Assembly: GCA_023375675.1 (NCBI GenBank)
Contig: JALQBC010000027.1
Location: 124,001-188,000 of the forward strand
DNA from: Cytospora piceicola
Taxonomy: Eukaryota; Ascomycota; Sordariomycetes; Diaporthales; Cytosporaceae
Direction: 5' to 3'
Length of the DNA: 64,000 nt
The notes under the pieces were generated by a model. The model was given only the letters and a program-made list of their open reading frames with translations, was not told the origin of the DNA and did no database searches. Shown in pieces: positions 34,548-45,900 of this stretch (positions within the stretch are counted from its first letter, which is position 1; every line of letters begins with the position of its first letter). Position numbers and translations under genes: made by a program.

Positions 34548-37500
34548 GCAGCTTGATGGCTATTCCAGGGTCATCAGTGATACAATCATGTGCTATATGT
34601 ATATATATATCACTAGATCTTGTATAGATCCAGGCTTGTTTGAACACAATCAAATGCCTTTCAAACCAAAGCGCTGACCGCCAGCTCACAAAATCCGTCA
34701 ACTGGTCCGGGCCTCTTCGTCATTGCCGAGTGCCTACTTAAGCAGACACCCCATCAGAAACCCAGTACAGGATATGAATGGCGTGAGGTATTCTAGGCCA
34801 TGGCACGAGCACTACTGGCCACCGGGTGTGCTGGGCATGAACACCAATAGGCGAGCTCTGTCAGCCCTAGGCACAGCGCGACAAGCATAGTCTGAACAGA
34901 CTGACCAAGACTTCTCCCATTGGTTACTGTAGCGGAAATTCATAGGTCTTACTAATGGTTATTCTCCAAACAAACGATTACAGTATAGCTAATCATTGGC
35001 CTGAAAATGATCGTTGTTGTTTTCTCAGCTACATATATCGCTTCGAGTTTGAAACTGGCGAAATAAAATAAGCTACTGTCTTATTTTTGCTTAGGGGAAT
35101 CTTCTAGAAATGGTGTTGCTTTGAGATACCTAGATGTAAAGTTGATTTTAGATCAGAATAACTGCAGGGTGATTAATCTCTTTATGAGAGAGGAAAGAAA
35201 ATTTTGCTGGCGTACCTTCCCTTCGACCTTATTCTTATAGAGAAGATATCTAGAGAAGGAAGGTACGAGGTTGCCTTGGATGATCTGAGCTAATAAAACC
35301 AGGCTGTTTTAAGCATTGTCAGGGAAATAACCGTTATCTGTACCATAATCGTATGTTACCTAGCAATGGTTATGCCCTTTGATAACCGTTATTATTCCCT
35401 GGGATGGGCCGTAGCAGTATACAAGCACAGTGCTTTCAAGAAAACCCCTTTACCGAACAAGCCTGGTCATCAGACATTTTCTTGATGGCAGAGCGGTTTC
35501 TAGGCTGCGCCAAAAGAAGGTCGACTTGTTCAATCTACCTTCTTTTTGGACATCGCGTCACGAAGTGGATTGTTCACTCGGTTTCCGGCGTTGAAAGTTG
35601 ATGGGCTTGTACAGTTGACTTTGGTGGCTGGTATTGTGCGCAATAACTGTTTGTTAGGCTACTATGGCTTGCTGTATTTTTTCTGTTACTGTTGTTCACG
35701 CGGTACTGGTTGTTACGGATGATATTGGTCTGGTTGTTGTTGTGTTATTGTATTGCGGAGCGTTGTTTCAGTCGAGACTTGATCGAAGGTCGAAGTTCGA
35801 TCGATTCCGCATCACCGCTAGGCTCTGTGCCGCCTGGCCGGTCTGTATTGAAAATAATTGTTGACTTCGCATCATATTTCTCCGGTGCTTCTATGCTTCT
35901 TGGCTTCGATAGGGAACATTTTCTCCCTTCACTTATCTCTACCGCTGAGGCAGCTGTTTCAGGGCCTAAGCTGTTTGCCTGTACGCCTTTGAAACGGCCT
36001 TAGCGCCCAGCCACTTGTCTCTTGTCTTGCGGCTTGTTGTGAGATACTCGCTCCGTCTGAAGAATAACTTGCGAAGTACGAGACTTATGGGACTTCGTGG
36101 CGTTTCGGATTTAGTGCTGGCGGCAGTGTGCTGAGAGGTGTTATCCACCGCCGGTTAATTCATGACTACCTTTACGAGTACATGGCAGATCGTTCACTGC
36201 CTCTAGTTTGGTCTAGGAGACGTATCGTGTTTCCATTGTTCTAAGGAATTGCACATTTGGGCTGCGAATGTATGACATTTCATGCCCTGGTCGAGTGCGA
36301 TGCGATCGTTCATAGGCCCGCGGGATATCCTGTCGCGCCCCAAACGGTGAAATCGGATTTTCGGGCTTTGCTTGTACAGCTTGTTTGATTTGTTTTGTAA
36401 AATCAACCGCGGTCATTGATGCTCCAAGTCTATTAGTACAATGTTGTCTTCGAGTCCTAATTTTGGGTAAGCTGGAGCTTCGCGGATGTGTCAGGAAGCT
36501 CAGCAGTTGGACGATTGCAAATACTCGCAACGTTGGAGTCGGAAGAGCTGGTGTAACTGGTCTGTGGGAGGTATAAATATCTCTCCGAAGCTTTCTGATA
36601 ATCTGACAATTTAGTAATTATCGCAACCCGCACAAGCTCAAAATATGGGTTCGCTTACCACAACGAGAATCCGCGACCCAGGGAGGTTATAGCAGTAGCC
36701 ACCCCGGAATAGGCGGCACGATTGGGGCAATTCAATTCATCTCTGATAATGTTTCTGTCCAATTTGAGAAGAGCAGTGAGACCGATTGACGAAAATAGGT
36801 GTTGATAGAGCAGTTTTCTCAAGTGAGACAGACCAAGCTTTGATTTGGAGTGCTGTACCTCTTCAGCACGTCGAGGAGGTGCAGGAACAGCAGGCTCTAG
36901 AGCTCTTGAGAGAGCTGTAAATAGGAAGGCGCTATAGTTGGAGGCTCACTTAGTAGTCGTTTTTCAGTATCGATCGAGCCCTCGTCTAGGTAGATATCAG
37001 ATGAGAACCAGTTGACACCCGAGGGGCCCGACGCGGGAACTGGGCTCCTGCTGACAACGTTGCAAGTGAATACCAGGACTTTCCTCCAATGGAAGAGGCC
37101 ATTCTACTTGCCGTAAATCCGGCGGTTTCGGCAATATTAATCCCAGAAAAGAAGGGTTGAAAGAAGAACTGGCATAAGCTCATCGCGAACAGTTCAAACG
37201 AAGAAGGGCCCAAACACTTTTGAGTAATCCAACTCCTCACTCGTCAGAAAACCATGAAAGCCCTCTCAGTCATCAGAATCATGATAAACAGCCGTCCCAA
37301 ATATTTATATACTGTAAGATCAAGACATTAGCCTTATACTCTTGCTATTATATCACAGTCATCTTGTGTTGCATTGGAGAACAATATCAACTCCCGTAGA
37401 CCGCACTATCTCTCTCCCCTTTCCCATATTATTTCTTATATTTCTAGACGACAGGTTTCTCAGAGGTTAAAGCTTATTTGAAGGTGTAAGACGGAAACTT

Positions 37501-37768
37501 TTGTGGCTCCTGTTTCTTACATAAGTTAATCGTTCATGTATCTTTTGCTCGATTGCCTACATATCCAGGAAGGTCTACATTACTGTTCCATGGTTTGTAG
37601 CAAACGGTGCCTGTTGCTCTGGATTAAAATGCGTTATACCGGCTCCGAATAATGTCTGGAGTACTGTACTTTGCTTTCGTATACGTAGCCTGAATATTAG
37701 ACCGCAATCCTACTGCGGCCTCCTTGTGATTTACACTCATCTATCCCTGTTGCGCCCATTATTGGTTC
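34548..37768. other. Intergenic, 3.2 kb, possibly decayed mobile DNA
   Basis: No intact gene. Base composition is more AT-rich than the gene regions, and short ORFs in mixed frames could be remnants of an old element, but I recognise no transposase or reverse transcriptase motif. A hairpin at 35319-35402 is listed separately. Confidence 0.4.
35319..35402. repeat. Imperfect inverted repeat (hairpin)
   Basis: Left arm TCAGGGAAATAACCGTTATC and right arm GATAACCGTTATTATTCCCT pair over about 20 bp around a loop of about 42 nt. It could be a tiny foldback element or remnant of a terminal inverted repeat. Confidence 0.5.
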
Positions 37769-38936
37769 TCAGAAGTCGAACCGCAGCAACTGCAGATTGT
37801 TCTTGAACCGTGGGATCAAGCTCGCAAGCGAAGTCCCGAGCTCACCAAACAGGGGCGGATGTGACTTCATGAAATCACCCCAAACAATCTGTTCCTTCAA
37901 TCTCAGCTTGGGGTGCAAGGGTTCGATCTGCTTCCGTGGATCGTCGATGCCCCATTTCATCGCTGACCCACTGGATTTCAATATCTCAAGCATCGAGGTG
38001 AATCTTGTTGTCAAAGAGCCCACAGTGTCGATGAAGACCTCCCCCCTATCGAAATGACCCGCGACATCTTTGAAGATCTTCCCGCCCTCGGCTGGTTCTA
38101 GATACATCATCAAGCCTTCAGCGATCACAAGAGTCGGTCTGTCTGCTGGTATGTCATGCAGCCAGCCTTTTCTCGTGACATTGAGTGTTCTAAGTGTATA
38201 ATCACCTGGTGGCTGAGGAATTAGACGCCTACGTAAGTCTACAGCCAGGGGCAGGTCCACATCGATCCAACGAACTTCGGGCCCCCTATTAACCCGTAGA
38301 GCACGGCAGTCGAGGCCACAAGCGATATGCAATACTGTTACTGGCTGGCCCTGATGGGCGTTTATGAAGTCCTTGATATACAAAGTCAGCACGTGTGTAT
38401 TCTGAGAATGCTTGATCAGGACGGATGGTGTGTAGATCTCAGCATACCTGGCACCAGTTGTCGAATTGCTTAGCCCGGTTCGTCACCCACTTTATATAAC
38501 GATAGTCGCGAGTAAAGTGAGTTTTGGAGTAGTCGATCGCGCATGCATCCAGTAGATGCTGTGAGAATGGATCGCCGAGTATCGGCTTTTCACTTTTTGC
38601 ATCCTCAGCCTTGAGAAAAACTACAGGGAGAAGCATTTCCTCGGCACCTGTCAACCGAATTTCCTCTTTGGGCTTCGTATCGGCATTATTGGTCTTTGCA
38701 AATGGCGTCGGTCCCGTTGTTTCGTTGAAAGCCGTAGCAGGCGAGTGTAATGCCCTCGTACCATGTTTGAAAACTGGGCGGGAATTACACAGTGTCGCAA
38801 GAAAGTCCGCGCGGATGAGATGAGGACCATGGTGGGCGCGACGGGTGCCAACATGCAATTTGCATGCGAGAGGAAGCCGTCGAGCTCCCAGATGGTTGGA
38901 TGTAATACGTGCCGAAAACAACATGTTACACGGCAT
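37769..38936 (-). CDS. TcmP/PPM-family O-methyltransferase (leucine carboxyl methyltransferase-like)
   Basis: Model: complement(37769..38401, 38448..38936), 373 residues. The 46-nt intron has a GTATGC donor, CTGAT branch and CAG acceptor, in phase 0 (FDNWCQ-NTHVLTLYIKD). The catalytic part starts EEIRLTGAEEMLLPVVFLKAEDA and continues KPILGDPFSQHLLD. SAM-binding motif I is VLHIACGLDCRALR (about 186-199), then RWIDVDLPLAVDLRRRL and PTLVIAEGLMMYLEPAEG. This is the fold of TcmP-like polyketide O-methyltransferases and LCMT. Fungal homologs often methylate small secondary metabolites, but no synthase gene lies nearby, so the substrate is open. The first ~80 residues from the ATG at 38936 are rich in Arg, Ala, Ser and His with almost no acidic residues, resembling a mitochondrial presequence. 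Confidence 0.82.
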
Positions 38937-40700
38937 GTTACACAGAGGCGGGATTGGAAGATGGAATGAGGGGATGCGAGGGGAAAACCTGCCTGAGCTT
39001 CCAAAGAGAGGGATGCACTCCTAAATAAGCAGGATAAGCTGACATGTGGTCACAGGAGGCTCCGGCTTGTATCCGGTGATCCGTCTGCAACGTACCGGCC
39101 TGGGCCAAGCCACTTCTCTACGCGAGCCTGTAGTTTTCCGAACTCATTTCGCAGCGGTTTGGGGCATTTGCACCTGGGGGGGGACAATGACCATGGGTCT
39201 GATTCCTGCACTGGACCTGCAATGTAACTACTCCACCACCTCGGGGGCGCAGAGTGGCGGGCACAAATGATCGCCAAATACAACGTGTCGACTGGGTATT
39301 GTCTAGTCGTCTGGAAAGGGGCAAAGAACGGTTTTAGGATTGTCACTTCACATAATCCAAATAAGGTGGGCATGAAATCCAGCCAAGACAATTACATGTA
39401 AGGAGCTGGTCCAGTCCCAGAATGGAGTAGACGCCAAAGCCGGGATCTGACTCGCTTGGTGTTACTATACTTGCTTGCGTATGTACCTACATATGTATGC
39501 TTGCAGTAGCTCACCGGTCTAATGAAGACGTAAAGCAAAAGCGATAGTACTTGAGTCCTGACAATCTAGTCAATTGCATCGCTTCGGTTTGGGTACAATT
39601 CATGGAACTACAGAAACACCAGTCTTCCGGAAATATTTACTTCTCAGATATACTTTGAGGCTGGTCTTCCAATTGTGTCCGATTTATGGTTGGGTCTTCA
39701 GTAGAACATCACTTCTCTGGCTTACCTGCATGTGGACTTCGGCAAGGCTGGTTATGCGGCGTAGAGACTCACATTGCCAGGTCAAGTACGCTTATGTATT
39801 TGAGTAATATATAATCATCCGACCCATAAATCAAGACCTTGGGTCCTCCAATGCTCCATCACAAGTCTACCCCAGTAGATACTCACACAGTAGACTCTAC
39901 GCTGAGAACGCGTCTAGAGTAGCTCTCCGATCGTTTGAAGCGAGCTCTCGTCAGCAGCACACAGATCCATCATCGAGTTAATGGTGAAAAGAACTCACAC
40001 AGGAGGTATGACTCGAGAGGAAATAGCCTATATATGTGATATACTTCTCTCGACACTCAGGCTGATCCGAACTAGTCACCACTCGGTTCTGTTCCCCCCT
40101 GTTCCGATTCCATATCTCGTTCCCTTGAAGACATGGCACAATCCGGTTAAATCAGGATCCGGCTGACCGTTGCTAAATTGTCGCGAGATCAGTTGAGTAG
40201 ACGATAAGCAGCCACGGCGGCGACCGATGAGCGGCGTAAGGCATTGGTTTAGCATCTTTACTGGGCCTCAAACACTTGTCTGCTGATCTGGCTGTCAGCG
40301 TCTGTAAGCATCAGAGCGAATCTGGTTCCATTCTTCATGGTGGCCTATTAGACCAGCGACTACTATAGGCCCTTTTGTTTGCGTGAGATCTTGAGATAGA
40401 ATGAGAATCAGCCAAGTTATTCAGACGCCCTTCTCACCTCTCATCATTGTGACGCTGTACCCAGATGGTATTCCGCTCGCGAAGATGCTCGTGTCAATAC
40501 TTGTAAGACGGCGGAACGATGGTTGTTTTCCTTCATCAAAGTATCACATAATCCAATGCGGGAAATGATTATAAGAATGACTGGAGCCCAAGCCCCAGGG
40601 CCAGAAATCAATACTATGATCCGACTCCTTGCCCATTGTGCTCTCGGTCTACTGATATCCTTGACCGTCATTCAATCTTCTATTCATATTCATATTCAAG
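38937..40700. other. Intergenic between methyltransferase and small secreted protein
   Basis: No gene supported in 1.8 kb. The last part, with repeated TTCATATTCA before the ATG, is the promoter and leader of the small secreted protein gene. Confidence 0.5.
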
Positions 40701-41040
40701 ATGAGATTCATCGCCATTGCCTCCGTGGCGGTCGCCGCTTTCTCTGCCTTTGTGCAAGCCTCCCCAGCTCCAGTTCCCGAGCCAAACTGCTTGGCCATTC
40801 CGGAGTGAGTAGCTTCATCCATTCCCAATTTAGCGGGTTCGTAGGTGAACTGGATTTGAACTAACAGTCTGATTAATGCAGCTGTGATTTTGATCCATGC
40901 GGTTTCTGTTCATGCGGGTAAGCTCCCATTCATTGATACCCAACACTCTGTTGGAGTGGCTCCTCCAAAATTCCACGGGATTTTTACATCTTATGGGAAT
41001 TTGCTAACATGTTTATTTCAGGGTCTGTTGTACCTGTTAG
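40701..41040 (+). CDS. Small secreted cysteine-rich protein (52 residues, three exons)
   Basis: Model: join(40701..40804, 40882..40917, 41022..41040). Exon 1 encodes a signal peptide, MRFIAIASVAVAAFSAFVQA, then SPAPVPEPNCLAIP. Exon 2 (36 nt) adds DCDFDPCGFCSC and exon 3 (19 nt) ends GVCCTC-stop. Introns are 77 and 104 nt with GTGAGT and GTAAGC donors, CTAAC branch points near both acceptors, and CAG/TCAG acceptors. All phases agree, which is strong support for such short exons. The mature peptide is about 32 residues with 9 Cys, matching no family I know. By size, signal peptide and cysteine density it belongs to the class of fungal small secreted proteins that act in the apoplast or against other microbes. 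No activity can be assigned from sequence. Confidence 0.82.
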
Positions 41041-41916
41041 GAGGTGATCAGGACGGGAAGCTGGAGGGATATCGAATGCATACCCTAGGGTAGCTTCATC
41101 ATATCACCGGATAAATGGAAGGTCTTCCATTCGAAGTCAACTCTGTGGAACTTACTGAGAGAACCTTATCTATATGAGTTCTCCAGATCTCCGTAAACAT
41201 CCAATGATCATCTGAAGATTCCACTGAGACCGCGTGTTATTATCATAGAGGTGAGGCTCTCCTGGCTCACATGTGTCTGTATACGCTATCCCTATCTATT
41301 GAAACCTCTCTGTAAGTACGGAAGTACGAGTAAAGCCCGAACACCCCGAAAAACAGCCTTTGAAGAGATAGAATTTCCGAATGCGTTCGATGACCACATC
41401 AGTTGTACTGCTGGTTGAGAGCAGGGCAAGGATATTTTCCTGAAATTTGCTTTCATATTTGTTAAATACGCTCACTTTAATTAGGCATCTGAGCAGGTGT
41501 TGCTCAGATGCGTACCGTTCGTTATCATGCGCCAGAAGGCTTCAATAAGTTCCCAAGACACACACACACATACGTGTTCCTCTTACTCTCTCCCTCTCAC
41601 ACAATCAGACTTTCAATCTGTAAGCATGTCCCTTCCATAATCCAGACCATTCTGATTTACATCATGACACCTTTCCACGTGGTGCGTGGCGCGGTGACCC
41701 ATCTCTCATCTATTACTTCCAAGCAAGAAACTCCTTTCCTCACCTGACCCGCCATCGTATTCGCGTTAGTCCAGCCTAGAATATCCTGCCAAAACAAATA
41801 AAAAAAAACCGAAACAAATAACACCTTGCTCATTCGAAGAAGAAGACTGATTACCAACATATTGAAATAACCGGCTAAACAAGCCTTGTCGTCAACACGA
41901 CTCCACCACACAGAAC
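41041..41916. other. Intergenic
   Basis: No gene seen. Contains TACCCTAGGGTA (41081-41092) right after the stop codon of the small secreted protein gene. Confidence 0.55.
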
Positions 41917-42825
41917 CTACTGGAAAACGTATTTTGACTCATAGAAGCCGGGGTAACTATTTCCAATTTGAACCCCTTCTCCCCTTCTTTCGGGGTTCCG
42001 GCGAAGGATTGGTCGCTCGCATTGACTGGGACAGGCTGGATGAGCAGGCGGGATCGAGGGCCTGGTTGGAGTGAAGCTGCTGCCAGAGGTCGAGGGCTGG
42101 CTGCTGGGAGGGCTCGAGGGCCAGGTTGGTGTGAAGATGTTGCCATAAATCGAGGGCTGGCTGCAGTGTGGGCTCTTGGTGGAAGAGAATAGTGAGCTCA
42201 AGGTCGGTATAGAGTTCTTCTGGTCGCTTGAGCGCTCATCCTGAGGAGCCCACTCTATGATCCGGAGAGAGGAAGTGTAGCCCCGAGAGACGACAGGGCG
42301 GGGAGTCAAAGGAATCCTGGGTTGGCTCCTGTCCTTTAGGGACCGCTGCGAACGAGCAGTAGTAGAAGCTGGTGTGGGCCGATCATTGAGACTGTTGAGA
42401 CTGAGTCGGACAACCTTCTTGGTGACCCCGTCGCGAGTCGACCTTGGAAGAGAGCCCAGGCATTTCACCAACAGGCTCGGTTCGGCCTCCCGCCTGGACT
42501 CCGGTGATGTTAGACGTGAGTCCAGTCGGATGCGGCAGCTGATGCACCTGAGATCGTCCCTGATGGTGCCGTCCACCTTGTTGCAGTATGGGCACTGGAG
42601 AGCAGTCTCACGGCTGCGGCAAGCGACAGCCTGCTGAGAGGGGGTGCTGCTCTGTGCGGGGGTAGAACTGCCCTGCATGTTCTGTATACCGTTCCCTTGA
42701 GCAAGAGGGGCGGTCTGGCTTGTAATCTCGTGGCAGATGGCCTGTTGGCTAGAATTGGGATAGGATGTGTGTGAGGACGGGGGGTCACTGCATTGGAGAT
42801 GAATGGGGAACCTCGTTGTGGGCAT
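41917..42825 (-). CDS. Orphan Ser/Pro-rich protein with a zinc-ribbon-like motif
   Basis: Single ORF of 302 residues from the ATG of MPTTRFPIHLQC. The middle has CPYCNKVDGTIRDDLRCISC (CxxC-x13-CxxC), a possible small zinc ribbon, about residues 78-97. Most of the rest is Ser/Pro/Thr/Arg-rich and likely disordered. Near the C-terminus a unit with the core QPSxxGxxFTPTxPSxPP occurs twice, produced by an approximately 63-bp tandem duplication in the DNA (about 42,054-42,180). No signal peptide or membrane span. I recognise no homolog. Frame openness over 900 bp and the zinc motif are the arguments for a gene; an additional upstream exon is possible. Confidence 0.5.
   Translation of the reverse strand: MPTTRFPIHLQCSDPPSSHTSYPNSSQQAICHEITSQTAPLAQGNGIQNMQGSSTPAQSSTPSQQAVACRSRETALQCPYCNKVDGTIRDDLRCISCRIRLDSRLTSPESRREAEPSLLVKCLGSLPRSTRDGVTKKVVRLSLNSLNDRPTPASTTARSQRSLKDRSQPRIPLTPRPVVSRGYTSSLRIIEWAPQDERSSDQKNSIPTLSSLFSSTKSPHCSQPSIYGNIFTPTWPSSPPSSQPSTSGSSFTPTRPSIPPAHPACPSQCERPILRRNPERRGEGVQIGNSYPGFYESKYVFQ
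42054..42180. repeat. Tandem duplication of about 63 bp within the orphan ORF
   Basis: Two diverged copies of a unit containing CGAGGGCTGGCTGC and CAGGTTGGTGTGAAG-like sequence, in frame with the minus-strand ORF. Confidence 0.6.
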
Positions 42826-44758
42826 TTGTATGTCTTTGTTTTTGCCAAAGCCTTCGATTACTTAAACAATGTTTGCTATTGCCCTCGCCTGTCGTCATCA
42901 GCACTGGCGAAACCTCTTTCGGAGTGCTGTAGGCCGGGGCTGTTCCGATGTGACCGCCATCGGGGTGCTGCAGATGCACCTGAACCTTGTATCAGCAGTC
43001 CAATGTGATTGGTCGTACTTCTCGGAAAAGTATCACACTGTTTACGAAGTGACAGCCCATTGGATACGGAACTTTTAACATGTGAAGATGAGAGTTGCAG
43101 TCGTCCGTTGACATGAAGCCTGAGAGGAGAATTGCCGAGTAGAAGACCAGTATTCGTAGTTCAGCTGGGATTTCAAAGTCATTGGGCTATGGGTGATTAG
43201 AAGTTGTGGCTGTATACCGACTTTCTATACCTTACTATTCTCAACAGTCTTTGCTTCTTCTCTTGTGTTTTTGTATCTTTACTGGCGAGCTGTGCAGATA
43301 TTTAACATGTCGTCCACAAATCGCTTGCCGTTACATAGACTCAAGTGCTTATCTCCACAGCAGATTCAGTTCTGTTCTCTTCAGGTGTCTGGATTCAGAG
43401 ATGAGTATTAGTCTGTTTATATATATACTTAGATAAGTAAGTTTGTACTTTGCACGAAAGAATTGACCAGCAGTTTTCTATCTACTTCTTCTGGTCAGCC
43501 CGGTGCAGCTATCAGTTTCAAAGCTCCCGAAAACACAGCTAGACCGTCACAACTATCATCATCAAAATTTGGCTTATATCCATTTGGTTATGTAGCTTAT
43601 ACAAGGCTCATGATACTCAAGTATGTATCTCTGCTTGGACAGGACAGTCTTTTAATAGACTGCCTAGGTCACTCTTCCAAGCAGGGACCCAGAAGGTAGT
43701 ATATTCTGATTACTGACTCATTCCATTAAAACAGCTTCTATAAATTGTGAGCATAACTTCCTTTACAGCTAAGGGGATGCTAAATATTTGGGATGTGCTT
43801 GCAGTGACCCTGGGACGCAGATGGACTCTGGGCTGGTGTGGTATAGACATGAGTTTGTATTCAATTGAAAACCTGCACCATTCAATACAGGACATTTCAT
43901 ATGGTTAAAATTATATTCTAGCCTATACGAACAGGAAAGGTGCCGTAGATCAAGCTTTGCCTCTATTTCCGCTGTCTATCGACACGAAATAGGCAGATCC
44001 ATGGATAACAGTGAAGTGCTTGGGCCCTAACTACTACAATTGTTTCTAGGCGTTGGCTCCCTTGGAAATTACAACGCAATAACGGAGCTTCATGTCAGGG
44101 TAAATAAGGAGAAAGAACGGACGGTCTACATAATCAACAATAGACCATCCCAAACTGGGGGAGTGGGCAAAGGTAAGCATTTTGCATTTCTAGGTCGAGG
44201 CCGATGCAGCATCATTCTATCTTGTGTTGGATTTCTATTTTCTGTGCATATCTTTCCTTTAATACTTCACACCAGAACTTTACAGAAACCTGGTTGCTTG
44301 CTTTACACAAACACAAATACCAGTAGCGAAACATAACATAGTACAAACGTCCACCCCCCCTCCCCCCTTCTTTGATAGGTAACCGAAACCTCTAGAGCAT
44401 CCACGAGCTTTCACAGCCTAACATCGGACGAAGGCAGAGAAAGTTCTTGGAAAACAGTATCGCTAACCTGGGGGTGCAGGAGGGAAATTTCACAAAGACC
44501 CTGGAAACTTCCCAAGAGCCCGTCCTTCTTTCGATAGACGCGACACGGCTTCGTCACACAATCTTTGACTGTAACGCGTCCCACCAAATCGACCGTTTGT
44601 GTTGACTGCAACACGACACATTACAGCGCAATAGACGTGGCAAGAGTTAATCTTACCTGTCAATCCTTTGACGACGACTGAACTTTCCATCAATTCCCTT
44701 GCTGCCAAGAAAACGCCTAAAATCAACATTCGTTACCTGCCTGGCAGCGCGCTCCATC
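42826..44758. other. Intergenic, 1.9 kb
   Basis: No gene supported. AT-rich in the middle (43,200-43,700). The last few hundred bases are the promoter and leader of the single-pass membrane protein gene, including CCCCCCTCCCCCC near 44,355. Confidence 0.5.
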
Positions 44759-45900
44759 ATGGCCAACTCAAATCCAGACAACGGCAGAGACAGCCTACCC
44801 AAGGAGGATGGACAAGCAGGGACAGACCGCCCACGCCGCTTCTCCCAGTATGCTGAGGCGACAGAGAATCCTCTGCCCCAGATCGCATTCGAATCAGTCA
44901 ACGAGCCTGTTAGCAACCTCGAGGAGCTCGAATGCGACGACACGGCTTCCATGCGCCCTGTCGTGCAACCTGATGACCCCGTCGACCGCCGTAGCTCCGC
45001 CGTTGTGTACGCCGGGGAGGAGCCGTCCCGCTTTAGGAAATACAGAACCCCGATCATTGTTGGCCTGATCCTCATTGTAATCATACTTACTGGTACTGTT
45101 GTCGGTGTGACCCTTGCCAACCGAGGTCATGGTAGTTCTGGTGGTTCTGGTGGAGGTGGTTCCAGGTGAGTGCTCTCTGTCAACAACAACTCCCCCCCCT
45201 TCTTCTTTATATATCTCTAAGGCTCATGGCTAACAACCATTGCCATTCACAGCACGATCTCGTCATCTGCTACAACTTCAAGTATCGTGATTTCGTCTGC
45301 GACTTCATCAGCAGGCAGCTCCTCGACCTCAGCCAGCTCGACGACAAGCGCAACAGGATCTCCAGTACGTTCAAATATTACCTCTCATATGTCTTCTTCT
45401 TCGACACCTTCTTCCATCCAGCCATCATCGACGTCTCCAACTCAGGTGATACCCTTATTGCCCCCTTTATCGTGCTTGTTCCCTCTCTTCTCCATATCAA
45501 ATACCTCCAACGCCCTTGGTGCATTGAACGTCATGCTGACATTCACCATCTACAGAGCTCCACCCCAAGCGAGTGTGCAGACACGTCGAAGTACCTTACC
45601 TCTGTCTCCTTCATGAGCATCGTCGGCGGAACTGGCTATAATGTGGAGTACCAGGCCATTGAGAATGCAACTGACTGCTGTATTTACTGCTACACTCAGG
45701 TGTCCGATGGCTGCGACTCATGGTACTGGAACGGTGGCTTCATTGGAACCGCCTGCAGCATGATCACTGGATGGAAGGGCACCGGAAGCGATTTGACTTG
45801 CCCCAAGGGACACACTAAAGTCAGTTTCCAGCAGACGGCAAAGAACGAGAGCCTCGTCGGTGGCACAGGTCCTTGTGCGGGTCTTGTCTCGTCGGGATGA
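44759..45900 (+). CDS. Single-pass membrane protein with Ser/Thr-rich stalk and Cys-rich ectodomain
   Basis: Model: join(44759..45165, 45253..45445, 45556..45900), 314 residues. Introns of 87 and 110 nt (GTGAGT/CACAG; GTGATA with CTGAC branch and TACAG), phases kept. Residues 1-95 are an acidic, hydrophilic N-terminus with no signal peptide. Residues ~98-120 form one membrane span (IIVGLILIVIILTGTVVGVTLA) preceded by RFRKYR, so the N-terminus should be cytosolic and the C-terminus outside (type II). A GGSGGGGS turn and a Ser/Thr-rich, likely O-mannosylated stalk of about 65 residues follow. The last ~110 residues hold eight or more Cys (SECADTSKY, CCIYCY, GCDSWYWNGG, CSMITG, LTCPKG, GPCAGL), like an apple/PAN-type domain. 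Possible role: surface binding of carbohydrate or protein; unproven. Confidence 0.8.

Noticed and set aside
35404..36530. Possible transposase or gag remnants in mixed frames
   Set aside because: I could not identify any catalytic motif or ordered domain segments, so I left it as unexplained intergenic DNA.
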